From: Diadophis punctatus similis
Taxonomy: Eukaryota; Chordata; Lepidosauria; Squamata; Dipsadidae
Length of the DNA: 64,000 bases
NCBI GenBank assembly: GCA_023053685.1
Contig: JALIGW010000029.1
Span: forward strand, 893,501 to 957,500
Direction: 5' to 3'
Positions 34,396-45,901 of this stretch are shown here, piece after piece. The notes below the pieces were generated by a model. It searched no databases. It was not told where the DNA came from and saw only the letters and a program-made list of their open reading frames with translations. The stretch's first letter is position 1. Every line of letters begins with the position of its first letter. Both the position numbers and the translations under genes were made by a program.

Positions 34396-36125
34396 GTGCA
34401 ACTTTCCAGAGGGCAGCAAAGAAAGATAACAAAGTTTACTGGGACAAACAATGTAAACAACTTGAAGTGGACTACGTGAAGGGACACAGCAGGAATGCAT
34501 TTATGCAAGTAAAAAAGATCCGAGCGCCATTTATTGCTCGTAAAGGCACCATTAAAAATGAGCAAGGAAAAGAACTGTCTGACCAACAAGGCATCACGAA
34601 CAGATAGCAAGAATATACAGAAGAACTGTATGCAGGTTGCAAAGAGGCTCAGCCTCAGGATGGCGGGGGAAGAGAAGTAGAAATAGAACTGGCCTTCCTT
34701 GAGGAAGAGATCAAATGGGCGATGAGCGAACTGCCAAACAACAAGACTCCAGGTTGTTGGAGATTCTGGAGAATCTCAGAATTACTGAGATCTTATCACC
34801 CATGGTCATTAGAGACCTGTGCCAGAAAATTTGGGAAACCAACACGTGGCCATAGGATTGGAAATGCTCTGTGTTCATTCCACTGCTGAAAAAGAGTGAC
34901 ACTAAAAATTGCTCTATTTATTGCACAATTACTCTCAGCAGCAATTATACAACAAATGTACCACCCATCAAAAGGGAATTACCAGATGTCCAACCTGGTT
35001 TCCATAGAGGTCGTGGCATGTGTGACTATACTGCAAATCTGTGCTGGGTCGTAGAAAAATGTCATTAATATCAAAAGATCATTTACATCTGCTTCAGTAA
35101 CTTCGAGAAAACCTTCAATTGTGTTGATCATGAGAAGCTACAAGACCTGGGGGTACCAGCACATCTGGTCAAGTTGGTGCAATTACTTTACACAAAGCAG
35201 GACGCCACTGTGAGACACTGATTGGTTTAAAATAGAGAAAGGAGTTGACAAGGTTGTGTTCTCTCCCCTTTCTTATTTAACCTGTATGCCAAAATTATCA
35301 CAAGGAAGCTAGATTTGGAAGAATCAAAAATCGGGGTAAAGATTGGTGAAATAAATATCCACAGTCTTCAATATGCTGATGATACAACTCTCCTCTCAGA
35401 AACCAAAGAAGGCTTGGAACAGCTGATCAAGAAAATCAAAGAAGAAAGTGAAAGTTGTCATCTCTTTCTGAACATTAAAAACCCTGAGCTCATGACCACT
35501 TCGGGGAATGGAAACTTCAAAATAGAAATTGACGGTGAAGACATAGAATGCATGGAAAAATTCACTTCCCTAGGATCACAAATAGCTCAAAACGGAGAAT
35601 GCAACACGCTGGATTGCACTCGGTCGCACAGCAATGATGAACATGAGCCAAATATGGAAAAGCAGAGACAAATGTAGATTGGTCTGCTCTATTGTGTTCC
35701 CTGTTGCTACCTACAGTTGTGGAAAGTTGAACCTGAAAAAAGCAAGACAGGAAAAAAATTGACTTGTTTGAGTTGTGGTGTTGGAGAATGCTCCTGTGTA
35801 TTCTGTGAACAGCAAAGGTGACTAACCAGCAGTCACTGGAGCACATAACACCAGACATGTCACTTAAAGGCAAAATCACAAAACTGTGTCTCACTTACTT
35901 TGGCCATATCGTGGGAGAGAAAGTAAATATGTTTGGAAGAGTTGGTGGTAAAAGGAAACCAGGCCATCAAAGAACATGATGGCTGGACACTATCAAAGCT
36001 GATGCCAGCCAGAGGATAGAACAAGTCAAAAAAGTAGTACAAGATTGGAAGATGTGGCGAGACTTGGCCCATAGAATCACCAAGAGTCGGACACAACTGA
36101 ATGGATAACATCATCACCATAATAA
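34396..36125 (+). mobile_element. Bov-B (RTE-clade) LINE, decayed copy
   Basis: The degenerate reverse transcriptase reading includes QEYTEELYAG, ELPNNKTPG and the catalytic box as QYADDTTLLSETKEG (about 35370-35410), with many stops and frameshifts between. The 3' end CACCAAGAGTCGGACACAAC followed by a CATCATCACC-type tail is the Bov-B terminus. It lacks the 5' endonuclease part. Diverged from the neighbour at 36365-37255, so an older subfamily. Confidence 0.85.
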
Positions 36126-36262
36126 TGATTTTATCTCCAATATTTGATATATATCCATGACCCTTTGGACTTGGGAAATGGACAAATAATTGTCATACAT
36201 CAATAGAAAAATCAGTCATTTATTTGGTAGTATGTGAGTTTTGTTAACATTTGTTTTTTACA

Positions 36263-36364
36263 GCGGTGAAATCTACTTTCCTTTCCTACCGGTTCGGAAG
36301 TGCACGCTTTTTCCTTCCCTATTTTTCTTCCCTATTTTCTATTTTTAATTAGTGTCATATAGAC
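36263..36364. mobile_element. Fragment of a hAT-type MITE (CAGYGGYGAAATC end)
   Basis: CAGCGGTGAAATCTACTTTC and CTACCGGTTCGGAAGTG match the left end of the element at 43092-43327. No right end is visible before the Bov-B copy, so it is truncated or interrupted. Confidence 0.5.
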
Positions 36365-37255
36365 ATTGATGAACCTGGAATGTAAGATCAATGAATCAAG
36401 GCAAGCTGGACATGGTCAAACAAGAGATGACAAGACTGAACATCGACAGGAGAAATATCAACAACCTCAGATATGCAGATGATACCACTCTAATGGCAGA
36501 AAGTGAAGAGGAACTAAAGAGCCTCTTGATGCGGGTGAAGAAGGAGAGTGCAAAAGTTGGCTTGAAACTCAACATTAAGAAAACTAAGATCATGGCATCC
36601 GGCACTCTCAATTCCTGGCAAATAGATGGGGAAGAAATGGAGGTAGTGACAGATTTTATTTTCCTGGGCTCCAAGATCACCGCAGATGGAGACTGCATCC
36701 AAGAAATTAAAAGATGCTTGGTCCTGGGGAGGAAAGCTATGGCAAATCTAGACAGCATACTAAAAAGCAGAGACATCACCCTGCCAACAAAAGTGTGTAT
36801 AGTCAAGGCTATGGTTTCCCAGTTGCAATGTATGGCTGTGAAAGTTGGACAATAAGAAAGGCTGAGCGCCAAAGAATTGAGGCCTTTGAACTATGGTGCT
36901 GGAGAAGACTCCTGCGAGTCCCTTGGACTGCAAGGCGATCAAACCGGTCAGTCCTAGAGGAGATCAACCCTGACTGCACTTTAGAAGGCCAGATCCTGAA
37001 GATGAAACTTAAATACTTTGGCCACCTAATGAGAAGGAAGGACTCACTGGAGAAGAGCCTAATGCTGGGAACGATTGAGGGCAAAAGAAGAAGGGGACGA
37101 CAGAGAATGAGGTGGCTGGATGGAGTCACTGAAGTAGTAGGCATGAGCTTAAATGGATTCTGGGGGATGGTAGAGGGCAGGAAGGCCTGGAGGAATGTTG
37201 TCCATGGGGTCATGATGGGTCAGACACGATTTCACCACTAACAACAACAAAAGGC
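36365..37255 (+). mobile_element. Bov-B LINE, internally deleted copy
   Basis: The reading starts with the endonuclease N-terminus (MNQGKLDMVKQEMTRLNID) and passes directly into the reverse transcriptase at RRNINNLRYADDTTLMAES, so most of the endonuclease and the RT fingers are missing. A frameshift near 36815 then leads to the C-terminal part (MYGCESWTIRKAERQRIEAF, RRLLRVPWTARRSN, YFGHLMRRKDSLEK, GRQRMRWLDG). The end at 37241 is followed by ACAACAACAAAA. Less decayed than the upstream copy but not functional. Confidence 0.9.
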
Positions 37256-39078
37256 ATTGTCAATGTTGGTAGAACGCTGAAAGAACTGAATATGTGTATT
37301 CGTAGACACACTGTTTGCATTTTTAATACCACTGTTCTTTTAAAAATGCTTCGAAAAAGTTACAAGCAGCCTACTCTGGCTTAATTTCTATGGAAGCTTG
37401 TTTATACACAAGCAGAATCAAGAAGGAAGCAATTTGTGACATTGACTGACTCAAGCTTCTTCCCCAAGCATTTGGAAGCATGTTCACAAACCCACTTGTG
37501 CCACGTCTTGGACACCATTTCATCTGTATTCCCAAGCTTGTGTGTGTGTGTGTAATTGTGTGTGCCCGTGTGTGCCTTAAATTGCCTGGACGGGTTCTTG
37601 CAGTTTTCTTGGCAAGATTTCAAATGTGGTTTGTTTGCCCTTGCTTGCTTCCTAGGGTTGAGAGAAAGCTATTAGCCCATTTAGCCCAAGGTCAACAAAT
37701 TGGCTTTGTGCCTGCATTGGGCAGGACTAAAGCAGTGTTTCAGTATTGTCTGGGATCTCCTGGGGGTCCCCCAAGGCTGACTCAGGGGTCTGTAAAATCC
37801 AGCCTATACTGAAAAATAATGCATATTAAAATCCTATCAAACAATTTGAGAAGTGCCAGTGGCATATTTTGACATCAGAAGCATGGAATGGTGTAGTGGG
37901 TTGGGGGAGGCCCACAAGGTAACAGATTGGCTGTTTTTGGCTGGCTCCTGAAGGTGCAGAGACCCAGTAGGGCAGAGGTTGAGTGGACCATGGCCTATTT
38001 TGCATCCTCCATTTTGTAGTCCACTCTGGGAATAGGACAACCGTTGGCTGGGCTGTCTATCTGCAGTGAGATGGTTGTAGCTAGAACCTTGGAGGAGAGA
38101 TCCTGGCCGAATGGAGGACTTAAATGCTTAAGTAGATGGTGGGAGTGGAAGAAGGAATGGATGGTACTAGTGATGTGGGAGAATCAATGTGTGTCCTGCG
38201 GCTGCCACCTATCCAGCCATATGGTCCATCAGCATCTTAGTAGCTTCTTGTTTCCTCTTCGTAGGACTCAACATTTGGACTGTTTTGATCTGCTTTTGAT
38301 GGCTGATGGCCTAAACGAAAGACCTGGACTGGTGTAGGTATGGTGGATTTTGGAGAGTTTTCTCGGAGTGGGACTCTGATGGAGCTGGTCTTGCCTTCTG
38401 CCCTGGATGGGAGGTTGTGGCAGGAATGAGCTCCAGTCTGCCAGGCCAATGAGAGGTGAGGTGTCCAGTAGCCTAGGTGAGAACGGGTGGCTAGGCGAGG
38501 ATTGAATGAGTTTGATGGCGTGGATGAGGAGTCGGAAATACTGCTCAGATTAGGTGCTGAGTGGTTTCAGAAGCATATAGCAGGTAACCCGGGTGGGGTC
38601 TAATCCCCTGTTGTTTATGGTTGAGTAGGATGGGCCCTTTGTTAAAATATTCATGAACTGGAAGAGACATGGTAACAAGGTCAGCCAATGAATAGAATCC
38701 TGCTGAATCAGTTACCTGTGTGTGTGTGTGCTTTCTGGATTTAGTTTTGCAACAAACTCTGACACCCTTTTAGCTTGGGGATGTGAAGAGGTGGGGAGGA
38801 TGAGGATGAGGATGTGAGGTCGGTGCAGTATGGGTATTTCACATTTGTTGTCAGCCCTTTGAGATAATCCAGACAAGAAGCATAAATCATTGATTCTAAA
38901 CACTGTCTTCATTGTTAGGCTACTGTAACAGATTCTTGCAAGTCTGAAAGAATTTCTCCTCTCCTCTGCTTCTACTTTCAAAAAAAAAAAAGCCCTAGCA
39001 AGAGTCCCCCACCCCACCCGAGGTGTTTCCTGTGTCCCTTCTGGTTCTGTGGGCTGAGATATCCCGTGCATGATGGTT
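37256..39078. other. Intergenic; possible retroelement piece at 37870-38640
   Basis: Contains a short GT-rich stretch at about 37541-37572 and a GT run at 38718-38729. The 37870-38640 segment has a coding-like minus frame (for example HSCHNLPSRAEGKTSSIRVP around 38425) reminiscent of LINE 5' regions, but I cannot assign it. Confidence 0.3.
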
Positions 39079-39086
39079 GTCTAGAC

Positions 39087-39207
39087 CAGGGGTCTCCAAC
39101 CTTGGCAACTTTAAGACTTGTGGACTTCAACTCCCAGAATTCCTCAGCCAGCTTTGCTGGGAGTTGAAGTCCACAAGTCTTAAAGTTGCCAAGGTTGGAG
39201 ACCCCTG
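39087..39207. mobile_element. Palindromic mini-hAT (121 bp)
   Basis: Ends CAGGGGTCTCCAACCTTGGC and its exact complement; the whole element is a hairpin of roughly 55-bp arms. Exact 8-bp TSD GTCTAGAC (39079-39086 and 39208-39215), itself palindromic. Confidence 0.95.
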
Positions 39208-39375
39208 GTCTAGACTGTGGCTCTTCCTTCTGACTCCCATGGTCACTCCCACATACTGTTATATCTGCCCATATTACACCATTTTAAAATATATTTTTTA
39301 AAAAATAAAAATTCTATGAAGGCATCTATTTTAATTTTCATTATGGTGTATAAGTATAGTCCATCAAAAGAAAAG

Positions 39376-39381
<6 letters not shown>

Positions 39382-39458
<77 letters not shown>
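39382..39458. repeat. (GA)n microsatellite
   Basis: About 38 uninterrupted GA units shortly upstream of a MITE. Confidence 0.97.
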
Positions 39459-39459
<1 letters not shown>

Positions 39460-39488
39460 CTCTTTGGGGATCGTCTGTGGCCTTCAGA

Positions 39489-40040
39489 CAGGGGCGGGTT
39501 CCTAATTTTTTTACTACCACTCTGTGGACGTGGCTTATTTTGTGGGTGTGGCTTGCCAGCCATATGACCGGGTGGGCATGGCTTGCCGGCCATGTGACCA
39601 GGTGGGCATGGCTTCTCGGACTGCTGAAGGGAGGGGAACTGTGATAGGTCCTGCTGCCCATTCCCCCTCCCCTCAGCAGCTCAAGAAGCCTCAAACGTGC
39701 GAAAATGCCTAGGATCATCACCGCGCATTCGTGGCTTCTCGGACTGCTGAAGGGAGGGGAATGGAGATAGCTCCTGCCGCCCGTTCTTTCAGCGTCTCAC
39801 GCGCTCCCTCAGCCATCCTCCCCTGCTTGGACTCACTGTGTGGTAGAAAGCAAGTGCATGAGCAGTGCCGGAAACTCGGCTTCTGGGCATGCGCAGAAGA
39901 AATTTTTTAAAAAAATTAATTTTTTTTAAAAAAATGGCGGCGCCCAGGCACCGGCAACCAACCGCACCAGTACTGTGATGTCACCAGCGGACCGCTACCA
40001 GTGCTATAGAGTAGGCCGCACTGGTAGGAACCCACCACTG
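39489..40040. mobile_element. hAT-type MITE, GGTTCC family (longer subtype)
   Basis: 552 bp from CAGGGGCGGGTTCC to GGAACCCACCACTG with an exact 8-bp TSD CCTTCAGA (39481-39488 and 40041-40048). The interior matches 2584-3221 in the opposite orientation. Confidence 0.93.
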
Positions 40041-40048
40041 CCTTCAGA

Positions 40049-40844
40049 GAAAAAAAAGTTTAAAAAACACTGGACTAGAGGATCCTCAAATCTCTTTCTA
40101 ACCCTTCCATTCCAGGATTCTTTGCTTCATAACACCCTTTCCTGGCTTTTGACCACGTTCTTTCTCACATCAGAGAGGCAGCCACGATGATCTAAAGGCC
40201 AGTATTTTAAACCCTGCCACGCTCCCTGACAAGAAAGATACTTCCTTTGGCTTGTTCAAGCTGCATGCCTCATTTCAAAGAGATGGAACATCCGTCTGCT
40301 GTCTTCCAACTTGACTCCTTTTCAACCTCTGGTTCTCATTCCTTTTAGAGACATGAAAGGAACCATTAACGTTTCCCTAAGTTGGAAATGTCTCTGCTGC
40401 CTTGTTCTCTCCTCATTATTGTCTACATGTGAGAGGCTCTGAAGCCAGAGCAGGGACCAGAGAGCATTTCCCAGCCATTGTTCCTTGCAAGAGTTTCCAC
40501 AGAGAATTCTGTCCTCTTGTATTGAATGAATGGGTGACCACACACTGCCTTCCTAGACGGGGAGGGGGAAAAAAGCAGGATTGATGGTCAGATGTATTTT
40601 GCCTTTTCTCATCGATTCAATGATTGGAGCCATCCAGAGGCATCTGCAGGATTGTCATCAAAATGACAAAGGCAATGTCATGCTATGAGTTCCATCCTTT
40701 CTGTATGTTATATGACAAAGTGGAGCTTTTGTCACGATGGGACAACTCTGCTTTCATCATTTGACCCCCTCCTTGGACAGCTCTGAAACCATTTATGCTA
40801 TATGCTGTTTTGAATGACCTGGCAAAGAGAAAGATTGTATGCAT
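40049..40844. other. Intergenic, unclassified
   Basis: Nothing recognised. Confidence 0.4.
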
Positions 40845-40849
40845 ATTAC

Positions 40850-40980
40850 CATGTTTCCCCGAAAATAAGTCCTCCCCCCAAAAAATAAACCCTCCCCCGA
40901 AAATAAACCCTCCCCCCAAAAATAAACCCTCCCCTGAAAATAAGCCCTCCCCAAAAATAAGCCCTCCCAAAAAATATTTA
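40850..40980. repeat. Tandem repeat of a roughly 18-bp AAAATAARCCCTCCCC unit
   Basis: Begins CATGTTTCCCCGAAAATAAG, a motif common at ends of a squamate repeat, then six or seven imperfect copies of AAAATAAACCCTCCCCC. The left terminus suggests a DNA element whose interior expanded as a minisatellite. Confidence 0.75.
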
Positions 40981-41320
40981 CCTGCATGCGCAGCCGGTCC
41001 CCGCCATTTCCTCTGATTATGGTTAGGGAGACAGAGCTGGAAATCAGGTAAGATGTCCATCCTGTTACATGAACATACCCATGATGTCACTAGGGGGGCT
41101 CAAGCTTGATTCCAGTGAGTCACTCTTTGCTAATAGAGTGGCAGTCCATTTACATTTACACGGTTCTCCCATCTATTAGTTCTCCGGGAAGCTTAGACAG
41201 AGATGTGCTTATTCTGTAAGATGAAGGAAGAAATAGCTTCAGCGGTCCTTAATGTATTTACTTGCATATTTTGCCAGTGCATCACCATTCTTCCATATCT
41301 CCCTCCTAGTCCCCCTAGGT

Positions 41321-41935
41321 TAAGGTGACCAGATTTTAATATTTGTAAAGCAGGACACCATTGATGGGGGGGGTTCTGGGGAGCAAGACGGGAGGGGTCC
41401 GTCTCTCTTATCCTGCAGCTTTGTGCACCCCCCCCCCAAACACCCCCCCATTCATCGCAGCCAGGGGTGGGTTCCTACCGGTGCAGGCTTACCTGTTCGT
41501 CGCCGCACAGCCGAAGAAGCTGGTAGCGTTCGCGGCGCGGGGCTTCCCCCACCCGCTTTCCCTGGCCGCCGGGACGCTACCATTTGCGTTCTTTTGCCCT
41601 CTGCGCATGCGCAAAGCGTTCTGCTTGCACAGAGGGCAAAAGAACGCAAATGGCGGCGTCCCGGCGGCCGGGGAAAGCGGCCGCGGGAAGCCCCGCGCCG
41701 CGAACGCCACCAGCTTCTTCAGCTCTGTGGCAACGAACAGGCAAGACCGCCGCTGCCCCTCTCACTGCCCTCCCTCCCCGCCTGGCAGGAGGAGGCAGGC
41801 GAGGCAGGAGGGAGAGGGGTGTGCAGGGCAAATTCAAATTAAAAAAGCGGGACTTTTTTGAAATGCTGTGGGACGCAGGACAAATTATTAAAAAGCGGGA
41901 CTGTCCCGCCAAAAGCGGGACGTCTGGTCACCTTA
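41321..41935. mobile_element. DNA element of the TAAGGTGACC family with nested GC palindrome
   Basis: Inverted ends TAAGGTGACCAGA and GTCTGGTCACCTTA with an exact 8-bp TSD CCCTAGGT (41313-41320 and 41936-41943), supporting a hAT-like transposase. A GGTTCC-type terminus (CAGGGGTGGGTTCC at 41462) begins a nested GC-rich block that continues to about 41745; its right end is not obvious. Confidence 0.88.
41490..41745. repeat. GC-rich palindrome of about 250 bp
   Basis: Left arm GAAGAAGCTGGTAGCGTTCG... and right arm ...CGAACGCCACCAGCTTCTTC pair across a centre near 41615, which carries GCATGCGC. Overlapping frames on both strands in this block are by-products. Confidence 0.8.
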
Positions 41936-42370
41936 CCCTAGGTGGCAGCTCAGAGGCCTGAAATCATGGCCATGGAGTTCCTTAAGATACGCCACTGCTA
42001 GTGGCAACTACACTCCTTGCGGGATTTGATGGCTGTCATCCTTTGACACAATTCCCAAGATGGACACATTAACCTTAATCCTTTTTCCATAAATCAGCCT
42101 CTATCCCCAGTTGAGCGCAACCTTTCTGCTGGGCCCTGAGGCCTGCTGCTGGAAGGAATATGTTTGCTCCTGACTCTCGTTTCAAGCCTCTCTCTTTCCC
42201 ACTTCTCACAGACAAACCCTTTCCCACTTTCTGACATGTCTACTTTCCCTAGCCCCTTTGGGGAACAAAAATAGAATTATATAAGAGGGTTTACTTCCAT
42301 CTCCCCCCCCAATATCCCTTCTTGCCTCTTGGGACTCTGACACACCCACAAACTTTTGCTTGTTTTAAAG

Positions 42371-42505
42371 CAGGGGTCTCCAACCTTGGCAACTTTAAGC
42401 CTGGCGGACTTCAACTCCCAGAATTCCCTAGCCAGCTTTGCTAGCTGGGGAATTCTGGGAGTTGAAATCCGCCAGGCTTAAAGTTGCCATGGTTGGAGAC
42501 CCCTG
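42371..42505. mobile_element. Palindromic mini-hAT (135 bp)
   Basis: Ends CAGGGGTCTCCAACCTTGGC and GGTTGGAGACCCCTG; arms meet around the TAGCCAGCTTTGCTAGCTGG core. Same subfamily as 39087-39207. The flanking 8-mers differ, so no TSD can be shown. Confidence 0.85.
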
Positions 42506-43091
42506 TCTTATTCCATCCTGTTTAAAGACACTCAGACCATTTGTGAAAGGTAGCAAAACAGCAAAAATAGTGACTTTCTGTCACTGGCCCTCTACCCAAA
42601 TGGTCAAAGATAATGTAATCTCATTTTAAATCAAAGCTAAGATAATGTTAATAGAATCCAAAAGCTATATACCTTACTTTAGTGTATAGGATGAGAATGG
42701 GGAAATTCACAGAGAAGGATGATTATATATTTTTACATATATTCAGGATTAAATCCTTCTCCACCTCAGTGCTGTGTTGAGCGACACAAAATACTTTGAA
42801 TTTATATAACGGTTCACAACATTTTACAATTATTACCCCATTTTGCAGGTAGGGTTTGTTGTGGCTTGGGAAAGGAAGATGCTGAGACCTTTCCCCACTA
42901 TGGTGTTCCTGCTCTCGGCTCCTCCTTGGACCAGAATAAACAATGCTGGCCTCAAATGCACTGTTCCCATTGCCAACTCCTCTCCTGCCTCTGTCTCATT
43001 CATTGATGAACAGGGTGTTGAACAGGAGAGGCAGCAATGCTGGAGGGAAAAAAACCATCCACCCTAATTATCATGAACTGTACGTGCTTAC

Positions 43092-43327
43092 CAGTGGCGA
43101 AATCCAATTTTTTTAAACTACCGGTTCTGTGGGCGTGGCTTGGTGGACATGGTGTGGCTTGGTGGGCGTGGCTTGATGGGCATGGCAGGGGAAAGATACT
43201 GCAAAATCTCCATTCCCTCCCCACTCTGGGGCCAGTCAGAGGTGGTATTTGCCGGTTCTCCGAACTACTCAAAATTTCTGCTACCGGTTCTCCAGGACCT
43301 GTCAGAACCTGCTGGATTTCACCCCTG
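43092..43327. mobile_element. hAT-type MITE (CAGTGGCGAAATCC family)
   Basis: 236 bp with ends CAGTGGCGAAATCC and GGATTTCACCCCTG. The TSD is blurred (GTGCTTAC against GGCTTACT). The interior has repeated GTGGGCGTGGCTTGG phrases and a CTACCGGTTCT motif. Confidence 0.8.
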
Positions 43328-43445
43328 GGCTTACTCAGGTAGCCCTTTGAGCAGTGCAGAACAGGTGCAACAGAGGCAGGAAAGTCCATGCTGGTGTAGT
43401 TTTAGAGCAAGTTGTTTATCATGGATATGAGTATGGACAATCCCA

Positions 43446-43944
43446 AAGGTGCTTTTTCCAAGAGGCAACTGGACTTTCTGGTTTTTCTTTGAAGACATTT
43501 TGCTTCTCATCCAAGAAGCTTCTTCAGCTCTGACTGGATGGCAGGAAAGGGACGGAGACAGCAAAGTCCACATTTTGGATAGAGAAGACTGCTGGTTTGA
43601 AAGAGGGGCCAAAGAGGCCATCTGTATCAAAATTGAACAGCCCTCTCTCAACAGAGGGGGAGGGATACGACATCATCTATCTCCAATCTACAACACAGTC
43701 CTTTCAACAGTTCCAAGAAGGCTCCACGTCTATTTGCACCACTCAGGTGACATTGATGATAAACCTCCAGGTGGCCTTAACAACACTAAAAGGATGCCAA
43801 TGACCAGCTTTCTGCAAGGAGTATAAATCCTTCCATTCCCCACCATCCAGTCAGAGCTGAAGAAGCTTCTTGGATGAGAAGCGAAACGTCTTCAAAGAAA
43901 AATCCAGAAAGTCCAAAGGTGCCTCTTGAAAAAGCACCTTTGGG
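43446..43944 (+). mobile_element. Penelope-like element 3' remnant with inverted arms
   Basis: A frame at about 43555-43720 reads KVHILDREDCWFERGAKEAI, then EQPSLNRGGGIRHHLSPIYN, which I recognise as the C-terminal part of GIY-YIG-containing Penelope-like retroelement ORFs. It is bounded by inverted arms of about 98 bp (43446-43545 and 43845-43944) containing GAAGAAGCTTCTTGGATGAG. The reverse transcriptase is missing. The inverted arms fit the terminal rearrangements known for Penelope elements (family knowledge). Confidence 0.65.
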
Positions 43945-43960
43945 ACAACCATCATCTGGA

Positions 43961-45560
43961 TGATTGAGACTCTCCATAGACCGTATGGACAATATTTCCT
44001 AATAACAGAATAGCATCTATAAAAGGAGCAGATTTAGCCAATGGGCCACATAGACACTCATCATGTAAAGAAAACAAAAATGATAAGAATCTGAAGGGGC
44101 ATGTAAGAGAAAGTTGGTTAAAAATGGGTGTTTCCCTAAAAGCAAGGATAAGTCCAATTATTTTATCACTAGCACCACCATCAAATGTTTTCTACAAGAT
44201 AATTATAGTCAGAAAATTTGGATTATATAATCCGACATAATACATCTGGATACAAGACATAGATTAACCACAAAAATTGTTCAGTGAAGGAAGAAATCTG
44301 CCATGGTTAATGCATTGGCAAATAACTGGAAAAATACAGAACAATTTTAAAGGAGGAGGAGGGAGCATAAGGAAGATGACATAATGTAAAATACTTCTCC
44401 AGAATCAAGATAATGTATTAGGATGTATCTACAAATTGCTATTTAAATATGATACAGAGACAGAACAAATTTAAAAAACTGTACGAGAAAACAGATGCAA
44501 ACTTTTAAAGAAGCAATAACAGTGGATCAAAGGGAAGACTTACAGAGTGACATTTTAAGGCCACCTTCACTCATGTGAAGGCTGGAGAACTACCTGATTA
44601 GCATCACATGTCTCTGCATGTCTTTGCTTCACTAACTCTTAACACAATACCTTTGCAAACATTTCTTGGACATCTGAGCCAGAAACATAATTACTGGTAA
44701 CTACCAAGCAGTAACCTATGGTGCAAATTGCATATAGGGACATAAGAGAAAATAAGGAACCATCAACCAGCCTTTCAGTAACACTCTTCAGTACAAACCA
44801 CTCTACCCAAGCTCATTCTGTCATCATAATATTTATAATTCAACCACTGAATGGGGGGATAATATAAATATTAATCAAACAAGGAATCCTTAAACTACAG
44901 CTTAAGAAAACTAAATGATAAAAGAGCAATCTGTTTAAAAGAGACAACTGTTAAGTCCATAAAAGGCAACAAAATTCCAAGAAATCGGGTCAGAATCTCC
45001 TGTCATGTACATAAAATGCTTTATTTATAATTAAACAACTTCTTTTTCTTTTCTAGGTTAGACTGGGGGGGTTTGCCTCAACATTTAAATGTTGTTAAAT
45101 CATTGAAAATATCCAGAATGAGTTGCTGAGATATTCATAGAGGCATTCAACAACATCAGAGGAATCTATGACTATATAGCTTAACTAGCACATAACTCAT
45201 AGTAGGAACTGCAACTCACGAATTAATTACCATATATCAACAATATTACCTTGTTTAGTTGCATCTCTTTGCTTTTGCAGTACTGAGTTATGAAAAACAC
45301 TAAGAGCATGATTGCTGGTAACTATATAAGGATGCATTTTATTATAAAGCAAATAATAAACTTCCATCAACTTTCTCATGTTTTACTAGTACCATAGCTT
45401 GTATTTTCCCCCCTGAAAGATTTAGTTGTGAAAGCTCTGTTGAAAACAATGGCTATATGGATTAGCAGACCTGTGATTTTTTTTTAAATTAGAGGACCTT
45501 TTTTTTTGGAGTGTAGAAGAAAATAGGACAAGGGAGAGGTGATAGTTTCAGCCAAAGGAC
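43961..45560. other. Intergenic, unclassified
   Basis: AT-rich sequence without recognisable genes or repeats. Confidence 0.4.
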
Positions 45561-45568
45561 AAAGCTTG

Positions 45569-45848
45569 AAGAAAAAAGAAAAGAAAAGAAAGAGAAAGGA
45601 AGAAAATAAGGAAGGAAGGAAAGAGAAAGAAAGAAAGAAAAGAAAAGAAAAGAAAGAAAAAAAGAAAAGAAAAGAAAAGAAAAAAGGAGAGGAGAGGAGA
45701 GGAGAAGAGAAGAGAAGAGAAGAGAAGAGAAGAGAAGAGAAGAGAAGAAGAAAAGAAAAGAAAAGAGAAAAGAAAAGAAAAGAAAAGAAAAGAAAAGAAA
45801 AGAAAAGAGAAAAGAAAAAAGAAAAAAGAAAAGAAAAGAAAAGAAAAG

Positions 45849-45879
<31 letters not shown>

Positions 45880-45900
45880 GAAAAGAAAAGAAAAGAAAGA
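45569..45900. repeat. Purine-only microsatellite, (AAAAG)n with (GAGAG)n core
   Basis: About 330 bp of A and G only on the plus strand, with an internal GGAGA/GAAGA block at 45690-45750. Poly-Lys/Glu and poly-Phe/Ser frames are artefacts. Confidence 0.95.
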
Positions 45901-45901
45901 T

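Noticed and set aside
37870..38640. Protein-coding exon(s) from frames at 38044-38449
   Set aside because: No splice structure or family recognised; more likely a retroelement piece, left unassigned.
41361..41961. Overlapping frames of 111-166 codons
   Set aside because: They fall in the nested GC palindrome of a DNA element, with no domain and equivalent frames on both strands.
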